The position numbers and the translations under genes were made by a program. Source: Amia ocellicauda (Eukaryota > Chordata > Actinopteri > Amiiformes > Amiidae). Taken from it: a DNA stretch of 64,000 bases. The stretch covers positions 60,435,850 through 60,499,849 of the forward strand of contig NC_089851.1 of assembly GCF_036373705.1 (NCBI RefSeq). Reading direction: 5' to 3'. The notes under the pieces are model-generated. The model saw only the letters and a program-made list of their open reading frames with translations, made no database searches and was not told the DNA's origin. This document shows, piece after piece, positions 1 to 10,735 of the stretch. Within the stretch, counting starts at the first letter, position 1. Each line of letters begins with the position of its first letter.

Positions 1-145
1 ATTGATATTTAAAAGTATATTTTCACCATATATTATAAAATGGTATGCACATTTATAAAACATATTAATACATTAAAATACATTTCATATTTCAGAATAA
101 TATATATTTTTAAATATTTTATTTTTGTAAGGGTATCTTCCATAA

Positions 146-331
146 ATGCAGTTTTACCAAACAAAGGAAAACCAGGAAAGGTTGGTGGAGGAGATTACGC
201 AGTTTTGGCAGCCCATTCTGAAACCCACTGCAGAATATATTCTGGCAGGAGGTCTGATTAAAATACTGGAAAATCTTCAATCAAAGTCAAGAAATGTGTC
301 AAAAGGCTTCCAGTTTCCTTTCCTGCCATGA
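146..331 (+). other. Exon-like open frame, unknown
   Basis: A 61-codon open frame whose peptide has a balanced, protein-like composition (acidic and aromatic residues near the start, then an ILAGGLIKILENLQ stretch) unlike the AT-rich surroundings. An AG that could act as a splice acceptor lies just before it at about 153, but no convincing donor is visible after it. I recognise no family. It could be a decayed exon, a transposon remnant or chance. Confidence 0.15.
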
Positions 332-354
332 GAAGTATGCTGATTTCAGAACCT

Positions 355-560
355 CTATGAAGTAGATTCCTTATTTTTCAAAAAATAAGTAATGGTTATT
401 TTTTTCACTGTTTCCTCAATATATTAATAATAAACTGTTTTATTTTTTTCTGCAAAATAAGTAAAGTTTACTTATTTATTTCTGGAGAAATAAGTAATAG
501 TTACTCATTCCTTATTTCTGTTTCCCTGTTTTTTCACAAAATAAGTAATGGTTATTTCAA
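355..560. repeat. Imperfect short repeats around AAATAAGTAATGGTTATT
   Basis: Four imperfect copies of a short motif related to AAATAAGTAATGGTTATT occur in about 200 bp, some followed by a partial inverse. Related motifs return at about 1903-1975. This looks like remains of an AT-rich interspersed repeat. No coding potential is seen. Confidence 0.4.
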
Positions 561-760
561 AAATCCCTGTTTACAAATGTAAGGACTTATAGGACAACAG
601 CATTACATACAGATAGATAACATACATTAGTTATTATGCTAACAAGTGTCCATTATAAACAATCTATTAACAAATTATTGATTATGTTATTGTTATATGA
701 TTATTACAAATTATACATATATTAGACATTTTTATTTAAACATTTTTGCTATACTATGTA

Positions 761-1010
761 GTTTGCATGTTCTCCCCGTGTCCACGTGGGTTTCCTCCCA
801 CCGTCCAAAGACATGTGGGTTAGGTTAATTGGCTTCTCTAAATTGCCCTGTATGTGGGTGTGTCTGCGTGTGTGTGTGTGTGTGTGTGTTGCCCAGCGAT
901 GGACTGGGGTCCCGTCCTGGGTGTATTCCTGCCTTGTGCCCTTTGCCTGCCGGGATCAGTGCTCGGCGACCTTCGCCAGGATAACTGGTTTCAAAAATGG
1001 ATGGATAATA
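761..1010 (+). mobile_element. SINE / L2-type LINE 3' tail
   Basis: The sequence contains GCATGTTCTCCCCGTGT, then GGGTTTCCTCCCACC, GTCCAAAGACATG, a GT run, GATGGACTGG and a terminal AAAATGGATGGATA. I recognise this order as the common 3' body of fish tRNA-derived SINEs and their partner L2-type LINEs. The tRNA-like head is missing here, so the copy is 5'-truncated. A related head is present at 5820. The family name is from memory of such repeats and was not checked. Confidence 0.6.
868..889. repeat. (GT)n microsatellite
   Basis: An uninterrupted GT run of about 11 units lies inside the SINE/LINE tail, where such tails commonly carry a short GT tract. Confidence 0.9.
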
Positions 1011-1222
1011 GCAGCAATTAACTGGCATGGCAGTTAATGATAATAGATTGATATCGGTGTGCAAATGTCATGTTATTATACCCTTTATTGAATATGTTAT
1101 TAAATACCTTAAAACATATTATAGCAAAAAAGTTTAAAAATGTCTAATATATTTATAATTTGTAAAATTAATCATATAATAATAACATAACATGTTAATA
1201 GATTGTTTATAATGGACACTTA

Positions 1223-2145
1223 AATTAAAGCATTACCATTATTCTTAATACATGGATACAAGATAATCAACAACATGGGAGGGCTTGAGAATCTGCTATG
1301 GCTTTGTGCAAGGAAATTTGGCACTGAATAAATGTTGGCTACGGCAAACATGCGCTGCTGTACAGGCTGACAGAGACACTGTGATGCATTTCTTCAATGA
1401 GTGATGCTTACTTAATCCTTATTTCCATTTCCCAGTTTAAGGACACTTATCTCTACAGCATTACTTCAGTAGTTCACGCAGCCCCCTATAGAAGTCAGCG
1501 GAAGATGTAGTGATTGAAGTAATGGAGGTATCTTGGCCTGTACACACTTGGCAGAGGGAACGACAGCCTGGCCATGGAACACCTACCCCCAGCTCCATCT
1601 TGAGATTAGCGAGAGGCAGCAGTGATGCAGCGCTATGGAGCCTACAGCGCAGGGAAGGGACTTAATGCGTGGTATCTCTGATGTAGTGCTTGTGTGTTTT
1701 TCAGGTCTTTTCTATAATGTGCTTTCTGTATTGTCATAAACCCCTGGCACTTTTTGTCACTGTTACTCTATATTGTTTTGCATTACATTCATAAAGAAAA
1801 TAAAACGAAAAATCTCTAATAGTGTGTGTCTCAATGGTTGTGTTTGTTCATACATCGATAAAAAACGTTTGGAAATACTATGAAAAGTAAAATGTAGATA
1901 ACAAATAAGTAATCATAAGTTATTTCTGTGTCCTATTCTGTAAAAAATAAGAAATGATTAGGCCTACTTATTAAGTGGTCACTGAACAGTGTGCTCTCTG
2001 TCAAAAGCCAGCTTTTGGGCTCCTCTGCACAAGAGGGCTTTTGACCTCAGATGCTGTTGCCTGTGCAGCTGAAGGGAAATCAGACTGTCATCTGTGTGTT
2101 TTTCTATAAAACAAATGTGTATTATGCAAGTTTGTTGTGGTTGTT
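1223..2145. other. Intergenic, no gene recognised
   Basis: I see no convincing reading frame or RNA gene in this stretch. A GC-richer patch at about 1480-1680 carries no ORF of note. AATAAA-type signals near 1798 follow an AT-rich tail. The AAATAAGTAAT-type motif seen at 355-560 recurs at 1903-1975. Confidence 0.5.
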
Positions 2146-2169
2146 GAGGAGGAGGAGGAGGAGGAGGAC
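2146..2169. repeat. (GGA)n microsatellite
   Basis: Seven to eight GGA/GAG units in a row. Proline- and glutamine-like translations on the opposite strand are by-products of this tract. Confidence 0.85.
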
Positions 2170-2219
2170 ATGTAGTGTGTTGTTGAGGAGGAGAACTTTG
2201 TGAAGCCACTTGTTCAGTT

Positions 2220-2291
2220 GGCCCATTGGTCTAGGAGTATGATTCTCACTTAGTGTGCGAGAGGTCCTGTGTTCAACTCCTGAACGAGCCC
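2220..2291 (+). pseudogene. tRNA-Pro-like relic with AGT anticodon loop
   Basis: This 72-nt stretch follows the vertebrate tRNA-Pro pattern: TTGGTCTAGGAGTATGATTCTC in the D-arm region, GCGAGAGGTCC after the anticodon, and GTTCAACTCC in the T arm. The anticodon loop reads TTAGTGT, which gives AGT rather than AGG. The acceptor stem has two mismatches and the anticodon stem one. The TTCAACTCC B box is imperfect. It is best read as a tRNA pseudogene or the head of a tRNA-derived SINE. The following ~110 bp is not a SINE body I recognise. Confidence 0.65.
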
Positions 2292-2444
2292 TAGGGCATG
2301 AAGCTGTCTGGTTTCGTTGCTGGTGACGGTAGTCTTCTTGGGGTTGCTTTCCTCTACCTGCTTTCGCATTATTGTTCATCTGCACTGTGAAGTGCTGTTA
2401 AATGAGTTTTGAATCATTTGGCTGAATCGGAGCAGATAACATAG

Positions 2445-2985
2445 CCCTAAACATTTCAGAATTCATCCTGCTGCTTTTGTGAAAAGTCAACCAGTTCTCT
2501 TGACAGCCATACATGCCCTTACCATAACACTACCTTCACCATGTTTCACAGATGAGGTGGTATGCTTCAGATCATGAGCAGTTCCTTCCTTTCTCCATAC
2601 TCTTCTCTTCCCATCATTCTGGTACAAGTTGATCTTTGTCTCATCTGTACATAAGATGTTGTTCCAGAACTGTACAGGGTTCTTTAGATGTTTTTTGCCA
2701 AACTCTAATATGGTCTTCCCATTTCCTGTTTAAATACACAGGGTTTACCACAAGATGTACTCTGGTGAAGTGTTCTCTTGATTGTTGACATTGACACAGA
2801 TACGCCTACCTCCTGGAGGGTATTCTTGATCTGGCCAACTGTTGTGAAGGGGTTTTCCTCACCAGGGAAAAAATTCTGTCATCCACCACAGTTGTTTTCC
2901 GTGGTGTTCCTGGCCTTTTGGTGTTCCTGCGCTCACCAGTACGTTCTTATTAGTGGATTTGGCCCCACCTAATGTTTTTGCTCTC
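2445..2985 (-). mobile_element. Tc1/mariner transposase fragment
   Basis: Read on the minus strand, the segment encodes pieces of a Tc1-like transposase, including a VKHGEGSVMV stretch that follows the first catalytic Asp region in this family. The reading is broken by stops and substitutions and has no terminal repeat. It points away from the adjacent Tc1 segment at 2990-3850. It is not functional. Confidence 0.6.
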
Positions 2986-2989
2986 TGAT

Positions 2990-3850
2990 TGGTTTGTTTT
3001 GATATCTAAGGCAAAACACCCCAAGAACAAGCAGGATCTAAAGACAGCTGTAGTGCAGGCCTGGCATAGCATCACCAGGGAAGAAACCCAGCATCTGGTG
3101 ATGTCTATGGGTTCCAGACTTCAGGCAGTCATTGACTGCAAAGGATTTGCAACTGATAGGGAGAAATTTTACTCCCTCAATAAACAGGCGGACAAGGAAT
3201 ACTCAGGACCCGATTTAACTGAAATAATACCAAAATAGTTTATTCAGCTACAACTAAGTGCTCTGGAGATGGTCAGTCAGCAAGACACATCTAAGGTTTT
3301 TCTAAAGAACATGCTATCATATACAAGATGACTCCCTTTGGTTGCTGGGCAACTGGATGACGTCAATGATGTACCCCAAACTTGATCACAGACTTCTCCT
3401 TTGTCTTCTGTTTTCTCTATAGCCTTGGATGAAAATGTTTTTCTAAAAATCAGCTACACAGAACTACTGCACCTGTCCTCTGCGGAGCAATACACAAAGC
3501 TTAAATTCATACATGGGTTACACAATCTTACTGCAACAATGGTGCAAATATATTTGGCATTCGGACAGGCCACTGTCCCGCATCACAACCAAGTATTGAA
3601 ACTCACAATTTAATTAATGATTATGTTAGTTTGTCCAAATACTTTTGAGCCCCTAAAATTGGGGGGACCACATAAAAATTGGTTTAATTCCTACACCATT
3701 CACCCGATTTGGATGTAACTACCCTCCAATTAAAGATGAAAGTCTACACTTAAAGCACATCTTGATTGTTTCCTTTCCAATCCATTGTGATGGTGTACAG
3801 AGCCAAATTGACAATTGGGTCTGTCCAAATATTTATGGACCGGACTGTAT
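2990..3850 (+). mobile_element. Tc1/mariner 3' fragment with one terminal repeat
   Basis: The plus-strand frame at about 3010-3170 resembles the C-terminal end of a Tc1 transposase (QDLKTAVVQAWHSI, then MGSRLQAVIDCKGFAT). It is followed by a typical 3' non-coding region with GTCCAAATACTTTTGAG and a terminal GTCCAAATATTTATGGAC ending at the TA near 3849. No matching 5' terminal repeat is visible. The transposase fragment just upstream is in opposite orientation, so either an internal inversion or two separate insertions occurred. Confidence 0.6.
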
Positions 3851-4456
3851 ACCTGTAAAGAAGGACTGCCATGGCGGGGAACCCAGGTGCGGAGTGAGAG
3901 GTGGTCAGAAACAGGCTGTGGTCAATGCCGGCAAACCGTAATGTCCAGGGAAATCCACAAGTCCTGGTCGATAAGACAAGCAGGGGGTCAATGATCAGGC
4001 AAACAGGCTGGTAGGGAGAATACGGGAATTGGTGGAGGAACACGTGGAGGTTGTAAACAATCAATAACAAAAGGATACAAGACTTAGCAGTGAATTAAAG
4101 TCACAGAGGGGTTTATATGTGTAGCAGAGAGGAGCAGAGGACGGTGAAGGAGAGTGCTGGTACAATGGGAGTTCGAGGATGATAGAACAAGTGCACATGG
4201 TGCCGAGGAATGTTAAGTGGCTGATTGCTGGGGAATGTGAGGGTTTAGAATTCCGGTGATGCTGACCTCTGCAGGGGAGCTCGTGAATTGCGGGATGTGT
4301 GGGATACAACAGTGACAATACCACTTGTTATTGTGTGTTTGAGTTTACTTGCATGGATTGTCTATTCATGTCAATATTAAAATTCCAAAGCATAACATTT
4401 ATTCACAACATGCTTTAGTGTTAAATGTTTGATATGGCAGCGCATATAAAGGTGTA
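3851..4456. other. Unassigned, possibly interspersed repeat
   Basis: The block at about 3860-4110 has a GC-moderate, repeat-like texture (CAGGCAAACAGGCTGG and similar words) reminiscent of widespread fish interspersed repeats, but I cannot name it. Minus-strand ORFs of 87-106 codons here have no recognisable content. 4320-4456 is AT-rich with nothing visible. Confidence 0.3.
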
Positions 4457-5800
4457 TACAGCTCTGGAAAAAATTAAGAGACCAGTGCACAATTATCAGT
4501 TTCTCTGGTTTTACTATTTATAGGTATATGTTTTGGTAAAATGAACATTTTTGTTTTATTCTATAAACTGCTGAAAACATTTTTCCCAAATTCCAAATAA
4601 AAATATTGTCATTTAGAGCATTTATTTGCAGAAATTTACAACTGGACAAAATTACAAAAAAGATGCAGTGTTGTCAGACCTCAAATAATGCAAAGAAAAT
4701 AAGTTCATATTAATTTTTAAACAACATAATACTAATGTTTTAACTTACAAAGAGTTCAGAAATTAATATTTGGTGATTTTCAATCACAGCATTCATGCGT
4801 CTTGGCATGCTCTCCACCAGTCTTTCACATCGCTGTTGGGTGACTTTATGCCACTCCTGGCGCACAAATTCAAGCAACTCGGCTTTGATTGATGCGTCCT
4901 TCACAAAGACAAATCTGCCCGATTCCAGCCTTGCTGAAGCACCCCCAGATTATCACTGATCCTTCACCAAATTCCACAGTGGGTGCGAGACACTGTGGCT
5001 TGTAGGCCTCTCCAGGTCTCCGTCTAACCATTAGATGACCAGGTGTTGGGCAAAGATGAAAATTTGACTCATCAGAGAAGATGACCTTACTCCAGTCCTC
5101 TACGGTCCAAACCTTATGGTCTTTTGCAAACCTCAGCCTGGCTCTTCTTTGCTTCTCGCTTTTTTCTAGCTTTGCAAGACTTCAGCCCTGCCCCTAGGAG
5201 CCTGTTTCGAACCATCCTCGCAGTGCACTTCACCCCAGCTGTCGTTTGCCATTCTTTTTGTAGGTCACTTGATGTCATCCTACGGTTGTTGAGTGACATT
5301 CCAATGAGTTGGCGGTCATCCCGGTCAGTGGAGAGTCGTTTTTGTCTTCTGCTGGTAGCTTTGTAGCTTTGTTGTCCCCAATGTCTGCTGCTTGACCTTG
5401 TTCTTATGAACCGCCATCTTTGACATTTTAAGAATGGAAGCAATGCTCACTGTATCCCTCTGCCAGTAAAGCCAGAATTGAAACCTAATTTTCTCAAAAC
5501 TTTCCTTTTCAACTCTTTTGGCATGGTCAATAGTTATTTTCTGATTCCAATTACTTTTGAGGTTCTACTAGCACTGTTTTTGCCATCCAGCTGGTCCTAA
5601 TGCAAGAGGATAGTGATATACTTTTCTTCCTTAAATATGATTTGGTTCAGGTTATCACCTAATTAGTACCTCATTGAGTAGAATGAGGTGTGTCTGTGTT
5701 GGAATTCAACAGACACTGGCATGGAATGACTGCCATACATGTCGAGATGCTGATTTAAGAAAAATGTGCAGTGGTCTCTTAATTCTTTCCAGAGCTGTAT
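4457..5800 (-). mobile_element. Tc1-like element, internally deleted, both terminal repeats
   Basis: The element starts at 4457 with TACAGCTCTGGAAA and continues AATTAAGAGACCA. It ends at about 5799 with the inverse, TGGTCTCTTAATT...CCAGAGCTGTA. It is flanked by TA, the target of Tc1/mariner elements. The length of about 1.34 kb is short for a complete Tc1 (about 1.6 kb). The missing length lies in the transposase gene, as detailed in the separate pseudogene entry. Only the ends could still serve as transposase substrates. Confidence 0.85.
4770..5450 (-). pseudogene. Tc1 transposase, catalytic centre deleted
   Basis: The minus-strand frame (5443 down to 5114) begins close to a family start and encodes the helix-turn-helix part, with RDDRQLIGMSLNNRRMTSSD and NRLLGAGLKSCKARKK. 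The frame is then disturbed, but about 5110-4930 still encodes the region around the first catalytic Asp (FSDESNF-type). At about 4920 the sequence jumps to the C-terminal segment ending near 4770 (VESMPRR-type). The stretch that normally holds the QQDN second Asp and the NPIENLW third acidic residue is gone. The enzyme cannot have been active in this form. Confidence 0.75.
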
Positions 5801-5819
5801 AAAATAATGTGGACCTAGT

Positions 5820-6000
5820 AGGGCAGCATGGTGGCATGGTGGTTAGCACTGCTGCCTCACCAATACAGGGGTCTGGGGTTTGAGTCCTGGCTTGGGGGCT
5901 TGTCTGTGTGGAGTTCACATGATCTACCTCTGTCTGTGTGGGTTTCCTATGGGCACTTCAGTTACCAGTTCTGTGAGAAGAGTGCAAATCTAAACAAACA
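5820..6000 (+). mobile_element. tRNA-derived SINE head and partial body
   Basis: GCATGGTGGTTAGCACTGCTGCCTC followed by GGGGTTTGAGTCC forms a diverged A box and B box of a tRNA-derived pol III promoter, then GTCTGTGTGGAGTT and GTGTGGGTTTCCT, the start of the SINE body. The same body continues in the 5'-truncated copy at 761. The copy breaks off after about 5960. It sits about 20 bp outside the Tc1 right end. Confidence 0.6.
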
Positions 6001-6149
6001 AGAAGGTTCTTGAGTTTCAACTTCACTGCTGCAAACTGGTCTGTAATTCTGTGAGGCAAGAATGATAAAAAAATATCTGTAACCTTTGTAAGGACTTGTA
6101 AGGTATGCATATTCCATGTTTTTACTGGTAATGGATTTTATGTAATTAC

Positions 6150-6610
6150 AGTCACTGACTCCCTCAGCTGTGCTTGGGTGGCCTTCTTCTCCTCAGTCCT
6201 CATCCTCCTCAATCTCTCTGCAGAATTTGACACTGTCGATCACTCCATCCTCCTCTCCTGCCTCGCTGACCTTGGAATCTCTGAACTGCTCTCACCTGGT
6301 TCTACTCCTACCTCAGCGACGGGACCTACCAAGTGACATGGCGAGGTTCCTCATCCACCCCCCAACCTCTCCTCACAGGTGTAACCCAAGGCTCCATTCT
6401 GGGTCCCCTCTTGTCCTCTCTCTACACTCACTCCCTGGGCCCCCTCATTGCATCCCATGGTTTCTCTTACCATTTTTACACAGATGATGCCCAGATCTTC
6501 CTGTCTTTTCCCTCCTCCGACATTCTCATCCCCTCTTGCATCTCTTCCTGCTTGTCTGCTATCTCTGCCTGGATGCACTCACACCACCTCAAGCTCAACC
6601 TCTCCAAATC
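6150..6610 (+). pseudogene. L2/CR1-clade LINE reverse transcriptase fragment
   Basis: The first part reads LNLSAEFDTVDHSILL, a core RT motif. After a frameshift near 6300-6330 the second part reads GVTQGSILGPLL and then FYTDDAQIFLSF, the YxDD catalytic box with Thr at x. LSAISAWMHSHHLKLNLSKS follows, typical of the L2 clade. The copy is truncated at both ends, with no endonuclease domain and no 3' tail. It ends at a poly-T-like junction near 6610. Confidence 0.8.
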
Positions 6611-6699
6611 TTTTTTACATTCCGTTAATTCCTTTAGAAATCAGGATAAATTGGGTAAAACCAGAAAAGCATCTAATTAATTCTCATTCAGGAGTCAAC

Positions 6700-6891
6700 A
6701 TAAAAAACAGAAAAGAAACAGAAAACCATCCTGAGGTTCTGTGACACCGAAGAAGGTTTCCTACTGTTCACAGAGAAAGGGGAGCAATTGCTTGCCCCAG
6801 TGGAGGACCTTCTACGGCAGATGGGATTGAAGACTGTGGAGGAGATCGAACAGCTTCTCCCTGTAGTAGCAGACATAACTATCCAAAGTAA
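6700..6891 (+). other. Exon-like open stretch, unknown protein
   Basis: In one frame, about 50 codons starting around 6733 read as a compact, acidic, helix-rich peptide (FCDTEEGFLLFTEKGEQLL and then LRQMGLKTVEEIEQLLP). This is clearly more protein-like than its AT-rich flanks. An AG acceptor-like site precedes it (AAAACAG) and an AAAGTAAAA donor-like site follows near 6887, both weak. I do not recognise the family. It may be a host exon or a processed remnant. Confidence 0.25.
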
Positions 6892-6894
6892 AAA

Positions 6895-7715
6895 AAAAAT
6901 GCAATCAATCTATTGCAATTAGCAATGAGGAGTAGCATTTAGTGCTATTGTTTGGCTCCAAACCAGAAGCCTATTGGATGATGTGTTATTTTAAATAAGT
7001 ATGTATAATATAAAAATAGTAACAGACTGATTTGTTTTTTTGTATACACATATTTTACTGTTTTAGTTTTTAATTTACTTTTTTTTAATTAAGTTAATTA
7101 CATGCAATTAAATGTGTGTGTATATATATGTTTCCAATTTTGTTTACTTTTTAACAAAATTAAAGTGTTCCGAAGCCCAACCCTGCAGCAACACCAGTCT
7201 ATCACAAGGCAACTCTAATTATCTCTAATTAAGGACACAAGTCTAACACAGGGTAACTCTAATTCTAATGTTTGTTATATTTCTTTTTGATAATTTTCAA
7301 GATAAGAAAATGTACAAACAAATGATATATGCCAATATTCAGTAAATAATTATCCATTAAGTTTAATCTGAGGATTTTTACAGCTTTTCTTCTACCCCCA
7401 AAATTCCAACTCCTGTTACAACTTTGGTAGAAACATAGTATACATACCAGCCAATTAATTCCCTATATTATCCTTATCTAATAGCCTTAGCTTATTTTCC
7501 TTAAACACCTTTTTCAAATCGTTTAACGTTTCGATTATTTTCAAAAACTACTACTAGTAGCTTACTACTGTTAACAATAACTTACATGTACTTATAGTAA
7601 CTTACATACTGTAGCATTGGGGGGGCATTTTATTGGTTATTATGAATTATTATTTATTATTTTGTATTGTAAGGATAAGGGTGTCTGCCAAGAGATAAAT
7701 AATAATAATAATTTA
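6895..7715. other. AT-rich, nothing recognised
   Basis: AT-rich sequence with poly-T and TATATA stretches and a short repeated phrase (CTAATTATCTCTAATTAAGG, CTAACACAGGGTAACTCTAATT at about 7190-7265). No gene is supported. Confidence 0.5.
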
Positions 7716-7862
7716 ATTATTGAAACAGCGATACACAGCAGACCGACACTGTACACACTGCCGGTTTATCTGCCGCTCACGCTTGGCTGCGAGGCACTGC
7801 CTGAAGAGCTGGAGTCTCTGGCCTGCGCCCCCTCCTCCCCTGTCTGCTGGCCAGGAGCCGTA
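7716..7862 (+). other. GC-rich patch ending in a strong splice-donor-like site
   Basis: A GC-richer island of about 145 bp in AT-rich surroundings ends in GGAGCCGTAAGT, with the GT at 7860-7861. That matches the vertebrate donor consensus well. An open plus-strand frame crosses it, but its peptide is unremarkable. It could be a first or internal exon of an unseen gene or chance. There is no start, acceptor or partner exon to support it. Confidence 0.15.
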
Positions 7863-9709
7863 AGTGTCCATCCTCATTTCTGATGCCAATGTAGTATTTT
7901 CAGCGGGGGAAAACAAGTAGCCCACAAATCGCTTGCTTACTTGCTGCTAGATTTATTGAAGAAAAAAACTACGCGCCTCTTGCCCAGAAGAAGTTCACAC
8001 AGTTCCAGGTGTTGCTCCGCACACGTGGTCACCAACTCTAAAACCCCTGCACACACCCTAATAAACCCCAGCTACCTTACCTAAATTAGCATAACACATT
8101 TTTAAATAAATTAAACTGAGCACTTTATCTCCGTTGTTACACATACATAGTATTAATAATTATACTGTTCTTACCATATGTAAATCCTGCAATAAATCAT
8201 TCCCCAGCGTGAAGTAATTTTCACAAAACGAAATCCAAATATAAATTTTTGCTAGTCTTTAGATGTGCCCAGCAAATGTAGTCTGTAACTCTAAGTTAAA
8301 ACTTTAATAACACTCATGTATTACAATCAAACTTGAAAAATAGGGCATCCAAAACAGGAATGTCACAAAATGTTGTATCACTATATTAAAATAATATCAT
8401 ATGAAAGCTGTTGGGACTGAGGGACGGAAGCTCAGTTCGTTAGCTTTGCCCCTCATATTAGGAATTGGGGGTGCACAAAATGTACTAATTTATGTTTAAT
8501 CTTAATTGTAAACTACTGTAAATAAATGAATAAACATATCAAGATGGCTTCCTTTGATCTACTGGCAGAGGTCTGGTCTCATAGTTCTCAAAGCAACTGT
8601 TGATCAATAATGATGAGGTGACCTCTCCAGCCACAGATTAGCCACAGAAATCTTGAAGGAGATGCTGGGAGTGTCAGAACAGCCTTGCTAAAATTTGCTT
8701 GCATGACAATTAATACAATTGGCTCTGTTGACATGTTTTTCAATCATTAATATAAAACATTATACAGTTTATACAAAACATTAATACCGGCTCTTCAAAA
8801 AGTTTTACATTTATATTTATAAATGTTATTTTGTATACTGGTAAGTTAGCCTTGATTGGTCTTTGTTCACATATTTTTAATTTTAAGCTGTCAAAAGCAA
8901 AATATTCCATACCTCTGTTTTGGATAGCGTACAGTTGCTAATAATAATACAAACCATACATTTCATTACAATAACACACACACATATATATTAAGGCTGT
9001 CAGTCCATTCAAATATTTGATCGGTTAATCAATGGGCAATTGCTGATTAATCGGGCACTTATTAAAATAAAAACAACGCTGTAACATGAATGGTAAAATA
9101 TATATATATATAGGAATATATATTTAAAAAACACCAAATCATTATAATAAGCAAACTAAATTATAATTGCTACAGCAAATGGGTGCTCACAAATTATACT
9201 GTAAACTACACTGCTCTTGTAAGAAAAGCATTGCATGCAAATGAAACAGAAAACCTTTCCTTGTCTTCAATATTTCCTTACAAATCGAGTTTGAATCCAA
9301 AGTTTAGTTTCCCATTAGCGGCTTGTGACCCTGTAGTTTGTGTGCTGATACTGTACACGTGATGTGATCTTTTGCATGATTTGCCTTTATAATTTAACTC
9401 TAGAAGTGCACGGCTGGTCAGTTTGACTGATTTAATTTGAATTACTATGTGTTCCTGAATACACTATGGATACCAATTCCTGACTTTTCCTAAATATATG
9501 TATTAAATATGCCTACAGCATTTTAGCTGCATAAACGCAAATAAAGTTTTTTATTTGATCATTATTATACTATAGTTTTGGCTCTTGTAGGTAATTTGAA
9601 ATGTCGGTGCTTCTAGTGTGTACTGTATACTAGCCAGTCATTATAATAGACATTTTTAATTTGTTTAAATCTGCTTGATAAATGATCTTTTAAGAACTAT
9701 ACTGTGATG

Positions 9710-9711
<2 letters not shown>
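7863..9711. other. AT-rich, no gene recognised
   Basis: No supported coding frame or RNA gene. At about 8993-9060 the phrase GGCTGTCAGTCCATTCAAAT...GGTTAATCAATGG...GATTAATCGGGCAC resembles terminal sequence of hAT-type non-autonomous elements, but I could not find its other end. Confidence 0.4.

Positions 9712-9760
<49 letters not shown>
9712..9760. repeat. (AT)n microsatellite
   Basis: An uninterrupted AT/TA run of about 24 units. Confidence 0.95.
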
Positions 9761-10424
9761 TGTGTCATTTATGTTGTTGTAACTTACCATTACATATAGT
9801 GTGCCTTCCAGATGTATGCATACCCCTGATTCAATGTAACAAAAATAGTTTTAGCAAAGAAAAGAGAACAATGTTGTTTTTTGTTTGTTTTTGTTTTGTT
9901 TAAATACATGCACACATGAAACAATGTAGGACTATCAGTGTTAGATATCGCAAAAATATTAAAGTACAAGTTTTGAACAAATATGCAAATATGTTTTTGC
10001 GAAGTACAGTACTGAAACTAGTATTGCTTTCATTAATTTCTGCAACAAATACTGAGTGTACACTTGCATAGATGTGAGTGAAGCCATCTTCTTTTTGCCA
10101 ATGTACAGCATGGCAGAAGCTGCCATAACTAAATATTCCTATACATATTTACACTCTTGATCTTGCTTTTCTCTTTCAAAACTCAAAACTTCACCATGTA
10201 GTCTCGCTCCCAAACACCCTTTATATAGCATGCAATTGCATCACGATTTAATCTGTATTCACCTGATTAAATCATGCAATTTCATGCATTCGGATTTCAT
10301 GAAATCCAACGAAATTGAACACATTCGGATTCCATGGAAATGTCATAGTGTATCGCAAAGCTCTTTACAAGAAAATATAGTTAATTAAATATTAAAACTA
10401 CAATTAAGATAGACAATAAAACAA
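9761..10424. other. AT-rich, nothing recognised
   Basis: Non-coding appearance on both strands. A local phrase repeats at about 10250-10345 (CATGCAATTTCATGCATTCGG, ATTTCATGAAATCCAACG, CATTCGGATTCCATGGAAAT), giving small overlapping palindromes. Confidence 0.4.
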
Positions 10425-10735
10425 TACAATTATACTATAGTACTTACTACAGTAGTACAACAAATACTGTAGGACACTGTTGTATACCACACTAAATTTT
10501 TATACTATGGTATACTGAATAATGTGTGACATACGATAGTACACTGTTATACTATAGTATACTCTTGTTACGTGATATACTATAGTATCTTGTAATGTAC
10601 TATAGTGCCTCCTACGGTACTTAGACAAATATTGAACTACCCTGTTGTATACTATAGTTTACTGTAGTACCTTGTGATGTACTATAGTACTTAATATATT
10701 ACATGTACACTGAAACATACTGCTTACTGTACTTC
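10425..10735. repeat. Degenerate TATACTATAGTA-type repeat cluster
   Basis: At least eight occurrences of ACTATAGTA or TATACTATAG-type palindromic words, spaced irregularly over about 300 bp and joined by CTGTTGTATAC and TACTGTAGTAC. The palindromic unit suggests a decayed MITE or a self-complementary minisatellite. There is no coding frame. Confidence 0.55.

Larger units (their letters stand above)
644..1222. mobile_element. Palindromic MITE-like element with a SINE/LINE tail in its loop
   Basis: The arm at about 644-758 is matched by the reverse complement of about 1110-1222. Both arms contain AGTGTCCATTATAAACAATC and, further in, TATTAGACATTTTTA and TTTTTGCTATA. The arms are about 110-115 bp and imperfect. 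The centre (about 761-1010) is unrelated SINE/LINE-tail sequence. No transposase frame is present, so this is either a non-autonomous foldback element with a later insertion or an element with long inverted ends. Target-site duplications were not resolved. Confidence 0.6.

Noticed and set aside
3750-4324. Minus-strand ORFs of 87 and 106 codons
   Set aside because: The first overlaps the non-coding Tc1 end and the second has low-complexity Ser/Pro content. No family resemblance.
5124-5366. 80-codon plus-strand ORF
   Set aside because: It is the antisense of the Tc1 transposase frame on the minus strand.
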